DNA of 64,000 nt from Pseudomonadota bacterium (lineage in GTDB: Bacteria > Pseudomonadota > Gammaproteobacteria > Burkholderiales > Burkholderiaceae_B): the NCBI GenBank assembly GCA_023425645.1, contig JAFACG010000019.1, forward strand, positions 1 through 64,000, read 5' to 3'. Each line of letters opens with the position of its first letter. The stretch's first letter is position 1. The notes below the pieces were generated by a model. The model searched no databases, was not told the DNA's origin, and saw only the letters and a list, made by a program, of their open reading frames with translations. Shown here piece after piece: positions 1 to 7,569 of this stretch. The translations under genes and the position numbers were made by a program.

Positions 1-38
1 GCTGGACCGCGCCGTCCGCCATGACTGCTTGGGGCAGT

Positions 39-1355
39 TCAGCGGTTAACCACGTGGCGCGGCAGGGTCAGGGTCAGCAGTCCGGCCAGCAGCAGGCAGA
101 CGGCGAACATGATCAGTCCGGCCTGCGAGGATTGGGTCAGATCCTTGAGCACGCCCATCAGGTATGTGGCCGCGATGCCGCCCAAGGTGGACATGGAGGC
201 GATCAGCGCAATGCCGGCGGCGGCGGCGCGGCCCTTCAGGAAGGTGGGCGGTATGCACCAGAACACCGGGAAGGTGGCCATCAGCGCCAGGTTGGCGATG
301 GAGAACAGCAGCACGGTGACGACGGGGTCATGGCTGTAGAGCGGGCTCAGGCCTATGCCGGCCGCGGCGACGAAGGCGGGCACGGCGATGTGCCAGCGGC
401 GTTCCCGGCGCCGGTCCGAGCTCATGCCGTTCAGGACCAGGGCCGCGACGGCCAGGGCGCTGGACAGACCGGTCATCAGGCCGATGTGCAGGTCGCTGTG
501 CACGCCCGACTCCTTGATCAGGGTGGGCAGCCAGAAGTTCAGCCCGTACACGGCCAGCATCAGCAAGGTGTCGATGACGCCCAGCAGCCAGACGCGCAGG
601 CTGGCAAAGGCCTCGCGCACCGAGGTGTGCGTCTGGGCCAGTTCGTCGCGCTCCAGCTCGTCGGCCAGAATGCGTTTTTCGTCAGTGCTCAGCCATTTCG
701 CGCTCTGGATCCCGTTGGGCAGGCAGGCCAGCACGGCCACGCCCAGCACGACGGACGGGATGGCTTCCAGCAGGAACAGCCATTGCCAGCCCGGCATGCC
801 GTGCACGCCGGAAAAAGCCGTCAGGATCCAGCCCGACAGGGGGCCGCCTATCATGCTGGACAAGGGGATGCCCAGCAGGAAGAACGCCATGATCTTGCCG
901 CGCCGGAAGGTGGGATACCAGAAGGTGATGTAGAGCATGACGCCGGGGTAGAAGCCGGCTTCGGCGATGCCCAGCAGAAAGCGCAGGATGTAGAACTGCG
1001 TGGGCGTGGTGACGAACATCATGCAGGCGGAGATGGCGCCCCAGGTGATCATGATGCGGGCGATCCAGGCGCGCGCGCCCACGCGCTGCAGGATCAGGTT
1101 GCTGGGCACTTCGAACAGCATGTAGCCGATGAAGAACAGGCCCGCGCCCAGGCCGTAGACCGTTTCGCTGAAGCCCAGGCCGGCCTGCATCTGCATCTTG
1201 GCAAAGCCGATGTTGATCTTGTCGAGGTAGGCCGCGACATAGCAGATGCAGAGCAGGGGAATCAGGCGCCAGGTGACTTTGGCGTACAGGGCGGCGTTGT
1301 CGTCTTGCGGCACGGCCAGGGCCGGATTCAGGGCGTTTTCCAGGGATTGGGACAT
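39..1355 (-). CDS. MFS transporter, anion:cation symporter (ACS) type
   Basis: A 438-residue inner-membrane secondary carrier with about 12 hydrophobic segments. The sequence after the first helix (YLDKINIGFAKMQMQ) and the helix pair around GYMLFEVPSNLILQRVGAR are typical of the ACS family, which takes up organic acids such as tartrate, phthalate or hydroxyphenylacetate by proton symport. I chose the ATG at 1355 (MSQSLENA) because AAGGAG lies just upstream; the open frame runs 44 codons further but that extension is Arg/Pro-rich and unlike the family. It is divergent from the porin and close to the Rieske operon, so it may import that operon's substrate; this is inference. Substrate unknown. 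Confidence 0.9.
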   Translation of the reverse strand: MSQSLENALNPALAVPQDDNAALYAKVTWRLIPLLCICYVAAYLDKINIGFAKMQMQAGLGFSETVYGLGAGLFFIGYMLFEVPSNLILQRVGARAWIARIMITWGAISACMMFVTTPTQFYILRFLLGIAEAGFYPGVMLYITFWYPTFRRGKIMAFFLLGIPLSSMIGGPLSGWILTAFSGVHGMPGWQWLFLLEAIPSVVLGVAVLACLPNGIQSAKWLSTDEKRILADELERDELAQTHTSVREAFASLRVWLLGVIDTLLMLAVYGLNFWLPTLIKESGVHSDLHIGLMTGLSSALAVAALVLNGMSSDRRRERRWHIAVPAFVAAAGIGLSPLYSHDPVVTVLLFSIANLALMATFPVFWCIPPTFLKGRAAAAGIALIASMSTLGGIAATYLMGVLKDLTQSSQAGLIMFAVCLLLAGLLTLTLPRHVVNR

Positions 1356-1785
1356 GGCGCGCTCCTTACGACGGGCGCCGCATCGGCGCGGCGGCGGGCA
1401 AGGCGCGAAAACGGCGTTTGCCCGAACTCCCCCCGGAGTTCTGCAAACGGGTGCATCTGGCTTGTGTAGGCACGTGTGTCTCCTCAAGTGCTTGATCCTG
1501 TTTTAGTAGCGTGCACCTTTCTTTTTTTCGTCTTTTACAGCGTGTTTTTTTACCTGCATGAAATTTTCTTAAGCCATGCGAGGCCGCTGTTTGCGAAGTT
1601 CATGAAGATTAATTTAATTGAGTAAACACTAAAATTAGGGTTTTTACCCGAGCCGGTGTCTTTGTAAATAAACTTTGTATACGCTATATTTCGCCATTCC
1701 GTCGCGCAGCTCTCGCGCGATCGGGAGAGGCGCGGCCGCTGGCTTTCGCCTCGACAACAGGGAGCGCACTACACAAAGGAAAAGA
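1356..1785. other. Intergenic region between divergent MFS and porin genes
   Basis: 430 bases without a convincing gene. It is AT-rich from about 1500 to 1700, in contrast to the GC-rich flanks, and holds the porin promoter at 1662-1690. I see no clear operator or RNA structure in the rest. Confidence 0.6.
1662..1690 (+). promoter_or_regulatory. Probable sigma-70 promoter of the porin gene
   Basis: TTGTAA at 1662-1667 and TATATT at 1685-1690 are separated by exactly 17 bases, close to the -35/-10 consensus. The start codon of the porin lies about 95 bases downstream, leaving a leader of roughly 90 nt. Confidence 0.55.
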
Positions 1786-2862
1786 ATGAAGACATTGGAA
1801 AAAACAGGATGTTGGGGACTGGTTCTGATGGTGTGCGGCGCGCTGGCGTCGGCGCCGGCCCTGGCGCAGGGCGACTCCTCGGTCCGGCTGTACGGGACGG
1901 TGGACGCCTGGGCGGGCAGCAGCAAGCTCATCGGCGCGGCCGGCAGCAGCGGCACGGTGGGCAGCGGCGGCTGGCAGACCTCCTACTGGGGGCTGGGCGG
2001 CAGCGAGGACCTGGGCCAGGGCTGGCGCGCCGTGTTCGCGCTGGAGTCCTTCATGCGGGTCAACACCGGCCAGGCGGGCCGCTACGACAGCGACGACTTC
2101 TTCTCGCGCAGCGCCTATGTGGGGCTGGAGAGCGACTGGGGCCGGCTGACCGTGGGCCGCAACACCACGCCGTATTTCGTGTCCGTCGTCGGCACCAACC
2201 CGTTCGGCGGCTCCTTCGGTTTCGGCCCGTCCATCTATCACAGCTATGGCGGCAACGGCGCCGTTTCCGCGCCGCTGCTGGGTGATTCGAGCTGGAGCAA
2301 TTCCGTGGCCTACGCGTCGCCCAAAGTAGGGGGCTTCAAGCTCAATGTGCTGTATGGGCGCGGCAATCCGGGCGCCGGCGGCGACTGGAGCGAGGAGTCC
2401 GGCGCCTACAAGTGGGGCGGCAGCCTGTCGTATGACCAGGGGCCGCTGACCGCCACCGTGGCTCTGCAGCAATTGAACTTTTCACGCTACTCGGGCGATC
2501 TGGCCGGGCGCCAGGACAAGCAGCGCGCCGTGCTGGCGGGCCTGGCCTATGATTTCGGTCCTGTGAAGCTGTACGGCCAGTTCCAGCAGATCGACAACCG
2601 CGGCGGTCCCTTGCAGAACCTGCGCGTGCGCGGCGGCCAGGCCGGCGCTGCGATCCCGGTGCGCGGCCAGGATCGGGTTCTGCTGTCTTACGCCTATTCG
2701 CGCAGCACCGGGCGCAGCGAGGAAAAGCGCAACACCTGGGCTCTGGGTTATGAGATGGGCCTGTCCAAGCGCACGCAGCTGTACGCCAGCTATTTCTCCG
2801 ACCGGGTGGATGTGGTCGGGCGCGGCCACAGCGTCGGCGTGGGCATGCGCCACACCTTCTAG
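1786..2862 (+). CDS. Gram-negative general porin
   Basis: A 358-residue outer-membrane beta-barrel protein. It begins with a Sec signal peptide ending in APALAQ, followed by the SSVRLYGTVDAW strand with which burkholderial/alcaligenal porins start. It ends in ...HTF; a terminal Phe is the outer-membrane assembly signal. Glycine- and aromatic-rich alternating strands fill the rest. The ATG at 1786 is preceded by AAAGGA; the open frame extends 37 codons upstream but these lack a signal-like sequence. It probably forms a trimeric diffusion channel. The position between an MFS carrier and the Rieske operon suggests a role in substrate entry, which is inference. Confidence 0.92.
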   Translation: MKTLEKTGCWGLVLMVCGALASAPALAQGDSSVRLYGTVDAWAGSSKLIGAAGSSGTVGSGGWQTSYWGLGGSEDLGQGWRAVFALESFMRVNTGQAGRYDSDDFFSRSAYVGLESDWGRLTVGRNTTPYFVSVVGTNPFGGSFGFGPSIYHSYGGNGAVSAPLLGDSSWSNSVAYASPKVGGFKLNVLYGRGNPGAGGDWSEESGAYKWGGSLSYDQGPLTATVALQQLNFSRYSGDLAGRQDKQRAVLAGLAYDFGPVKLYGQFQQIDNRGGPLQNLRVRGGQAGAAIPVRGQDRVLLSYAYSRSTGRSEEKRNTWALGYEMGLSKRTQLYASYFSDRVDVVGRGHSVGVGMRHTF

Positions 2863-2886
2863 CGCAGTGCATGCCCCTGGCGCGCG

Positions 2887-3555
2887 TCAGGGGCGCAGGG
2901 TGGCCAGGACGGTCTGCACGATGACCTGGCCCCAGCGCCGGCGCTCGGCGTCCGTCATCAAGTCGCGGCCGAAGAAGACCGACAGCGTATAGCGGTTGGA
3001 CAAGTAGAAATAGCCCAGGCCCATGATGGTGGTGTACAGGTCCAGGATGTCCACGTCCTGGCGGAAGACGCCGCTTTCCCCGCCCTTGAGCACGACCTGC
3101 CGGATGACGGACAGCGCGGGCGACAGGAACTCGTCCATGGAGCCCAGCTTGGCCAGGTGCTTGCCCTTGAGCAGGTTCTCCGTGTTCAGCAGGATGATGA
3201 GTTCCGGGTTCTTCTGATAGTAGTTCCACATGAACAGCACGATGTCGCTGAGCGCCTGCTCGGGCGAGTCCATGTCCAGTTCCAGCGCTTGCTCTGCTTT
3301 TATCAGCTTCTGGTAGGCGTTCTTGAGCACGGCGGCGAACAGCTTGTCCTTGCTGCCGAAGTGGTAGTAGATCAGGCTCTCGTAGCACTTGGCCTGCTTG
3401 GCGATGCGCTTGACGGTGGCGCCGGCGTAGCCGTGCCGGGCGAAGACGAATTCGGCGGCGTCCAGGATGGTGTCGCTGGTGGTGTTGCTGGGGCGGGCGC
3501 GCCGGCCTTGCCGGCCGGGCGCGCTGGTTTTCGTGCTGGCGGGTGTCTCTTCCAT
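2887..3555 (-). CDS. TetR/AcrR family transcriptional regulator
   Basis: About 222 residues. The N-terminal part (roughly residues 20-75: TILDAAEFVFARHGY...TVKRIAKQAK...LIYYHFGSKDKLF) is a canonical TetR helix-turn-helix; the C-terminal ligand-binding half is divergent, as usual. I place the start at the ATG at 3555 (MEETPAS); a TTG 13 codons upstream would extend it. The gene is divergent from the Rieske oxygenase operon. The intergenic region carries two near-identical 16-bp palindromes, so this protein most likely represses that operon and perhaps itself. Its stop overlaps a small inverted repeat (2873-2894) shared with the convergent porin end. Confidence 0.9.
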   Translation of the reverse strand: MEETPASTKTSAPGRQGRRARPSNTTSDTILDAAEFVFARHGYAGATVKRIAKQAKCYESLIYYHFGSKDKLFAAVLKNAYQKLIKAEQALELDMDSPEQALSDIVLFMWNYYQKNPELIILLNTENLLKGKHLAKLGSMDEFLSPALSVIRQVVLKGGESGVFRQDVDILDLYTTIMGLGYFYLSNRYTLSVFFGRDLMTDAERRRWGQVIVQTVLATLRP

Positions 3556-3695
3556 GGCGCGATCGCAGAAAGGTGGGGAAAGCGGACGCCGCAAGAGGGC
3601 GCTGCCTGCATCATAACGTAGCCGACCGCATTTTTCCCGCTGTCTCCTGCTCCAAAAAAAAACAGCGTGTACGCTTTTTGTTGGTGTTTACCCTA

Positions 3696-3724
3696 TTGAG
3701 TTTGAGTGAACGCTCAAATAGAAT
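3696..3724 (+). promoter_or_regulatory. Promoter of the Rieske oxygenase operon
   Basis: TTGAGT (3696-3701), a 17-base spacer and TAGAAT (3719-3724) fit sigma-70. The spacer is filled exactly by the first TetR-type palindrome and the second palindrome starts just after the -10, the geometry of a repressed promoter. Confidence 0.6.
3702..3717. promoter_or_regulatory. TetR-type operator O1
   Basis: The 16-mer TTGAGTGAACGCTCAA is a near palindrome of the form TTGAG-N6-CTCAA. It lies between the -35 and -10 elements of the Rieske operon and near the divergent tetR-type gene. Confidence 0.6.
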
Positions 3725-3725
3725 T

Positions 3726-3741
3726 TTGAGCAATCACTCAA
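3726..3741. promoter_or_regulatory. TetR-type operator O2
   Basis: The 16-mer TTGAGCAATCACTCAA repeats the TTGAG-N6-CTCAA pattern of O1, centre to centre 24 bp away, immediately downstream of the -10 element. The pairing suggests binding of two repressor dimers. Confidence 0.6.
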
Positions 3742-3766
3742 ATCAACGACTATCCAGGAGACAGCA

Positions 3767-4795
3767 ATGCAGAAGTACGTGACCAACACGTGGTACCCCC
3801 TGACCTGGTCCCGGCAGGTCGGCCGGGAACTGAGCGCGCACCGCGTCATCGAAGTGGACGTGGTGCTGTTCCGCAACCAGGCGGGCGAGGTGGTGGCGCT
3901 GGAGGACGTCTGCCCGCATCGCCTGCTGCCCCTGTCCAAGGGCAAGCTCAAGGGTGACAGCGTGGAGTGCGGCTATCACGGCATGACGTTCGACTGCAGC
4001 GGCCGCTGCGTGCGGGTGCCGGGCCAGGACATGGCGCCCGCCAGCGCCCGGGTGCGCCATTTCCCCACGGCCGAGAACATGGGCCTGGTCTGGATCTGGA
4101 TGGGCGAGCCCGAACTGGCCGATCCGGGGCGCATCTTCGACCTGCCCCAGTACCACGACCCGGCCTGGAGCGCCGTGGAGGGCGATGCGCTGCATATCCG
4201 CGCCAATTACCTGAGCCTGGCGGACAATCTGTGCGATCCGGCGCACGTCAGCTTCGTGCACCAGACCACGCTGGGCAATGCCGCCAGCGAGGACGTGCCG
4301 GTGCAGCATGCCGAGGAGGCGGACAAGCTCGTGACCTGGCGCTGGATCATCGACGCCGAGCCCATCCCCCTGTTCGCCAAGTTCGGCAACTTCAAGGGCA
4401 ATGTGGACCGCTGGCACTACTACCACTACTACGCGCCCAGCATCGCCATCATCGACTTCGGCTCGGCCGAAACGGGCACGGGCGCGCCCGAGGGGCGGCG
4501 CGACGATTGCATGCAGATCTACGCCTGCCATTTCATCACGCCCGTGGATGCGGAGAACTCCATCGACCATTGGCTGCACGTCAAGAATTTCACGGCCGAC
4601 GAGGCCACCAACCGCGCCCTGTCGGCCTCGTTCCGCGAGGCCTTCGCGGAAGACAAGGCCATCCTGGAAGCCATCGAGGCCAACGAGCGGCGCTATGCGG
4701 ACCGGCGTACCGTCAAGATCGCCATCGATGCCGCGCCGCGCCGCATGCGCAAGATGGTCGAGCGCATGATGGATGACAGCGCGGTGACGGCATGA
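3767..4795 (+). CDS. Rieske non-heme iron oxygenase, terminal oxygenase (VanA / dicamba-demethylase type)
   Basis: 342 residues. The Rieske [2Fe-2S] site is C49-P-H51 and C68-G-Y-H71. The catalytic mononuclear-iron region is NLCDPAHVSFVH, giving N154, D157, H160 and H165, with D296 as a likely third ligand. The spacing matches single-subunit homotrimeric oxygenases such as vanillate and dicamba O-demethylases, which remove methyl groups or hydroxylate small aromatic or related compounds using electrons from a ferredoxin. AGGAG precedes the ATG. The stop overlaps the next start by 4 nt (ATGA), so the genes are translationally coupled. The ferredoxin reductase and ferredoxin follow in the same operon. 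The substrate cannot be read from the sequence. Confidence 0.93.
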   Translation: MQKYVTNTWYPLTWSRQVGRELSAHRVIEVDVVLFRNQAGEVVALEDVCPHRLLPLSKGKLKGDSVECGYHGMTFDCSGRCVRVPGQDMAPASARVRHFPTAENMGLVWIWMGEPELADPGRIFDLPQYHDPAWSAVEGDALHIRANYLSLADNLCDPAHVSFVHQTTLGNAASEDVPVQHAEEADKLVTWRWIIDAEPIPLFAKFGNFKGNVDRWHYYHYYAPSIAIIDFGSAETGTGAPEGRRDDCMQIYACHFITPVDAENSIDHWLHVKNFTADEATNRALSASFREAFAEDKAILEAIEANERRYADRRTVKIAIDAAPRRMRKMVERMMDDSAVTA

Positions 4796-5841
4796 GTACG
4801 GCAAATCAGAAGTCCGCGCCGCCGTTTCTGATCGGCTGCAACGGGCGGGGCGCGCAGCGCTCCGGACTGGACAAGCCGGTCGGGCTGCAGGAGGCGTCCA
4901 TCGACGAGCAGTTCCGCATGGTCAAGGAGTCGGGCGTGTTCGACTATTTCGACCGCATCCCCTTGCGCGGCAATCTGCGCGAATATGAACAGGCCATGGC
5001 GCGCCATGACCTGCCTGTGCATACCGCCAGCTGGTTCTACCGCCTGGGTCAGGACGAGGCCCTGCTCAGCGACAATCTGCGCATCTGCCGCGACATCGGC
5101 GCGGCCTGCCACAACATCATGACCTTCACGCATCATGCGGACGGTCATGAGCTGAGCGACCAGGAAATCGTCGACCACTACCTGCAGGTGTATGACGAAG
5201 GCATGGCGCTGGGCGTGGAGCCCAGCTTCGAGCTGCACGTGAACATGTGGACGGAGTTTTTTCCGCGAGTGGAGACCGTCGCGCGCGCCGTGCAGGAGCG
5301 CGGCGTCCCGTTCAACTTCACGCTGGACTACAGTCACGTGGTCTTCAAGATGCACCAGCCCGGGGAGTTGGCCTTGTCGGGGGTGCGGGAGCAGGTGGAG
5401 CGCGGGGAGCTGGTCCTGGATCCCTTCGAGTCCGGCTCGCTGTGCGAGCGCTGGCTGGACATGAACATCGTGAAATGGACCCAGTTGCGCACCGTGGCGC
5501 CCAAGCAGCCCGCCAATCTGTGGCATCGCAACGAGGACGGCCGGTTTGCGCGCGGCATCCAATATCCCATGGTCAAGCCCGGCCCCGGCCAGTGGCACTC
5601 TCCCTGGCACGCCTGGCAGCTCGAGCCTTCCAAGGAGGCCATACGCCAGGTGCTGCGCTACCACATCACGCATCCGCAAAGCCCTTTGCGCTACATCACC
5701 ACCGAGATGATCAATCTGCCCGATTACGGCCTTGCGGCGCGTTACGACCTGTTCGAGCAGAACGTGGCCGCCGCGCGCTTCATCCGGCAGTCCTGGAAAG
5801 AGATCAGCGCCCTGCATGCGGCGGGCCTGATCGACGCCTGA
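4792..5841 (+). CDS. Xylose-isomerase-like TIM-barrel protein in the Rieske operon
   Basis: 349 residues, no signal peptide. It resembles the sugar phosphate isomerase/epimerase (AP endonuclease 2) TIM-barrel superfamily: a segment with SFELHVNMW followed by NFTLDYSHVVF looks like the metal-binding Glu and Asp-x-x-His strands of that fold. The homology is inferred by pattern only, and the reaction is unknown. Its ATG overlaps the oxygenase stop by 4 nt, and it separates the oxygenase from its electron-transfer partners, so it probably acts on the product or substrate of the oxygenase. Confidence 0.75.
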   Translation: MSTANQKSAPPFLIGCNGRGAQRSGLDKPVGLQEASIDEQFRMVKESGVFDYFDRIPLRGNLREYEQAMARHDLPVHTASWFYRLGQDEALLSDNLRICRDIGAACHNIMTFTHHADGHELSDQEIVDHYLQVYDEGMALGVEPSFELHVNMWTEFFPRVETVARAVQERGVPFNFTLDYSHVVFKMHQPGELALSGVREQVERGELVLDPFESGSLCERWLDMNIVKWTQLRTVAPKQPANLWHRNEDGRFARGIQYPMVKPGPGQWHSPWHAWQLEPSKEAIRQVLRYHITHPQSPLRYITTEMINLPDYGLAARYDLFEQNVAAARFIRQSWKEISALHAAGLIDA

Positions 5842-5865
5842 TTCACCTTCGAGATGAGAACCATC

Positions 5866-5922
5866 ATGAAGACATGTGCAGCCCTTGCCCGGAAAGCGGG
5901 CTACAAGCGGACGGAGGCCTGA
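5866..5922 (+). CDS. Possible 18-codon peptide or remnant between TIM-barrel and reductase genes
   Basis: An ATG-started frame of 18 codons (MKTCAALARKAG...) ends one base before the reductase ATG. Its last codons carry the reductase ribosome-binding site. It could be a coupling leader peptide or the start of a deleted gene; there is no homology evidence. Confidence 0.2.
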   Translation: MKTCAALARKAGYKRTEA

Positions 5923-5923
5923 T

Positions 5924-7147
5924 ATGGACGGCCGCCTCGTGATCGTGGGTGCAGGCCATGCCGGCGGCAGCCTGGCCGGGCAGTTGCGCCAGCAGGGCTA
6001 TCGCGGCCCCATCGTCCTGCTGGGCCGGGAGTCCAGTCCGCCCTACATGCGCCCGCCCCTGTCCAAGGCCTGGCTCAAGGGTGAAACGCAGGAGCAGGAT
6101 CTGCTGCTGCGAGCGCCCGCTTTCTATGCCGAGCAGGACATAGACCTGCGCCTGGGCTGCGTGGTGCAGGACCTGTCCTTGCAGGACCGGCGGCTGCGCT
6201 GCGCGGACGGATCCGAGGTGGCTTTCGACCATCTGGTCCTGGCCACCGGCGCCCGCGCCCGGGAGCTCGACCTGCCGGGGCGGGAGTTGCAGGGCGTGCA
6301 CGCGTTGCGGGAGCTGGGTCATGCCCGGGCCTTGAAGCAGGCCCTGGCGGGCGCGCGGCGCCTGGCCATCGTCGGCGGCGGCTTCATAGGCCTGGAAGTG
6401 GCGGCCACGGCGAGGGCCTTGGGCGTGGAGGCGGTCGTGCTGGAACAGCAGTCGCGCCTGTTGTCGCGGCTGGCGTCGGCGACGCTGTCCGATCATCTGG
6501 CGCACTTGCACCGCAGCCGGGGCGTGACGGTGGAGCTGGGCGTGCAGGTCCAGGCCATGCTGGGCGAGACGGCCGTGCGCGGCGTGCGCCTGGGCGACGG
6601 GCGCGAACTGGACGCCGACGTGGTGCTGGTCGGCGTCGGCTCCACGCCCAATACGGAGCTGCTGCAGCGAGCCGGCCTGGATTGCGCGGACGGCATTCCG
6701 GTGGACGAATCCGCCCGCAGCCCGTGGCCGCGGGTGTATGCCATCGGCGATGTCAGCGTGCGGACCCTGGCCGATGGCGCCCGGCGTCGTCTGGAAAGCG
6801 TGCCCAGCGCGCTGGAGCAGGCGCGCCAACTGGCCCTGTACCTGTGCGGCCGGCCGCCGGCCGAGCCGGATGTTCCCTGGTTCTGGTCGGATCAATACGA
6901 GGCCAAGCTGCAGATGGCGGGCCTGGCCGGAGCCGGCGCGCGGACCCACGTGCTGGGCGATGTCCGGCAGGGGCGGTTCTGCGTGCTGCATCTGCAGGGC
7001 GCCCGCCTGCAGGCCGCCGAATGCGTCAATGCGCCGGCGGATTTCATGCAGGCGCGCAAGGCCATCGCCCAGGGGCGCGAGCTGGACCTGGACAAATTGG
7101 ACGGCGCCGGCAAGCTGGCGGCGGCGCTGGCCGCCGTGCCCGCCTGA
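5924..7147 (+). CDS. FAD-dependent ferredoxin reductase (putidaredoxin-reductase type)
   Basis: 407 residues. An FAD-binding Rossmann motif VIVGAGHAGGSLA at residues 6-18, a second NAD(P)H-binding motif IVGGGFIGLEVAA near residue 150 and the FAD-pyrophosphate segment VYAIGDV near residue 275 define the glutathione-reductase-like oxidoreductase fold. It would pass electrons from NAD(P)H to the [2Fe-2S] ferredoxin encoded just downstream. The ATG at 5924 is chosen because of the upstream GGAGG; the frame opens 16 codons earlier. It is the reductase component of the oxygenase system in this operon. Confidence 0.92.
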   Translation: MDGRLVIVGAGHAGGSLAGQLRQQGYRGPIVLLGRESSPPYMRPPLSKAWLKGETQEQDLLLRAPAFYAEQDIDLRLGCVVQDLSLQDRRLRCADGSEVAFDHLVLATGARARELDLPGRELQGVHALRELGHARALKQALAGARRLAIVGGGFIGLEVAATARALGVEAVVLEQQSRLLSRLASATLSDHLAHLHRSRGVTVELGVQVQAMLGETAVRGVRLGDGRELDADVVLVGVGSTPNTELLQRAGLDCADGIPVDESARSPWPRVYAIGDVSVRTLADGARRRLESVPSALEQARQLALYLCGRPPAEPDVPWFWSDQYEAKLQMAGLAGAGARTHVLGDVRQGRFCVLHLQGARLQAAECVNAPADFMQARKAIAQGRELDLDKLDGAGKLAAALAAVPA

Positions 7148-7175
7148 ACGCGGGTGTGCTTTACAAGGAACCGAG

Positions 7176-7496
7176 ATGATTACAGTCAATTATGTGGAGC
7201 ACGGCGGCGCGACGCACGCCGTGCAGGTGGAGCCGGGCCTGAGCTTGATGAAGGGCGCGGTGCTGAACAATGTGCCGGGCATCGTGGCGGAGTGCGGAGG
7301 GGCCTGCGCTTGCGCTACCTGCCATGTGTACGTGCCGCCGGAGTGGCAGGCGCGCCTGCCGCCTGCGCAGGAACAGGAAGTGGATATGCTGGAGTGCGCC
7401 AGCGAGGTGCGCGGGAACTCCAGGCTGGCCTGCCAGATCGCCTTGACGCCCGAACTGGATGGGCTGATGGTGCATCTGCCCGCCAGTCAATACTGA
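7176..7496 (+). CDS. [2Fe-2S] ferredoxin, adrenodoxin/putidaredoxin type
   Basis: 106 residues. Cluster ligands are C40-x5-C46-x2-C49 and C86, the same spacing as putidaredoxin. AAGGAA precedes the ATG. It is a soluble one-electron carrier between the FAD reductase encoded 28 nt upstream and the Rieske oxygenase at the head of the operon. An extra Cys (C44) inside the first loop is not a usual ligand. It is the last gene before a strong terminator. Confidence 0.95.
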   Translation: MITVNYVEHGGATHAVQVEPGLSLMKGAVLNNVPGIVAECGGACACATCHVYVPPEWQARLPPAQEQEVDMLECASEVRGNSRLACQIALTPELDGLMVHLPASQY

Positions 7497-7531
7497 ACCG
7501 AAGGCGCCGGGCTTTCGGGCCTGACCCGGGG

Positions 7532-7567
7532 ACGGGCCGGGGGTTCGAATCCACCGGCCCGTTTTTC
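7532..7567 (+). terminator. Intrinsic terminator of the Rieske operon
   Basis: A 9-bp stem ACGGGCCGG / CCGGCCCGT (7532-7540 and 7554-7562) is followed by a T tract. The 13-nt loop contains GGTTCGAATCC, which looks like a tRNA T-arm. Confidence 0.8.
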
Positions 7568-7569
7568 TT

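Noticed and set aside
21..1469. Long plus-strand frame of 482 codons opposite the MFS gene
   Set aside because: It is the antisense shadow of a GC-rich membrane-protein gene: Gly/Gln/His/Arg-rich, no domain, no signal and no ribosome-binding site.
7532..7562. A tRNA gene suggested by GGTTCGAATCC
   Set aside because: No acceptor, D or anticodon arms are present; it is the loop of a terminator.
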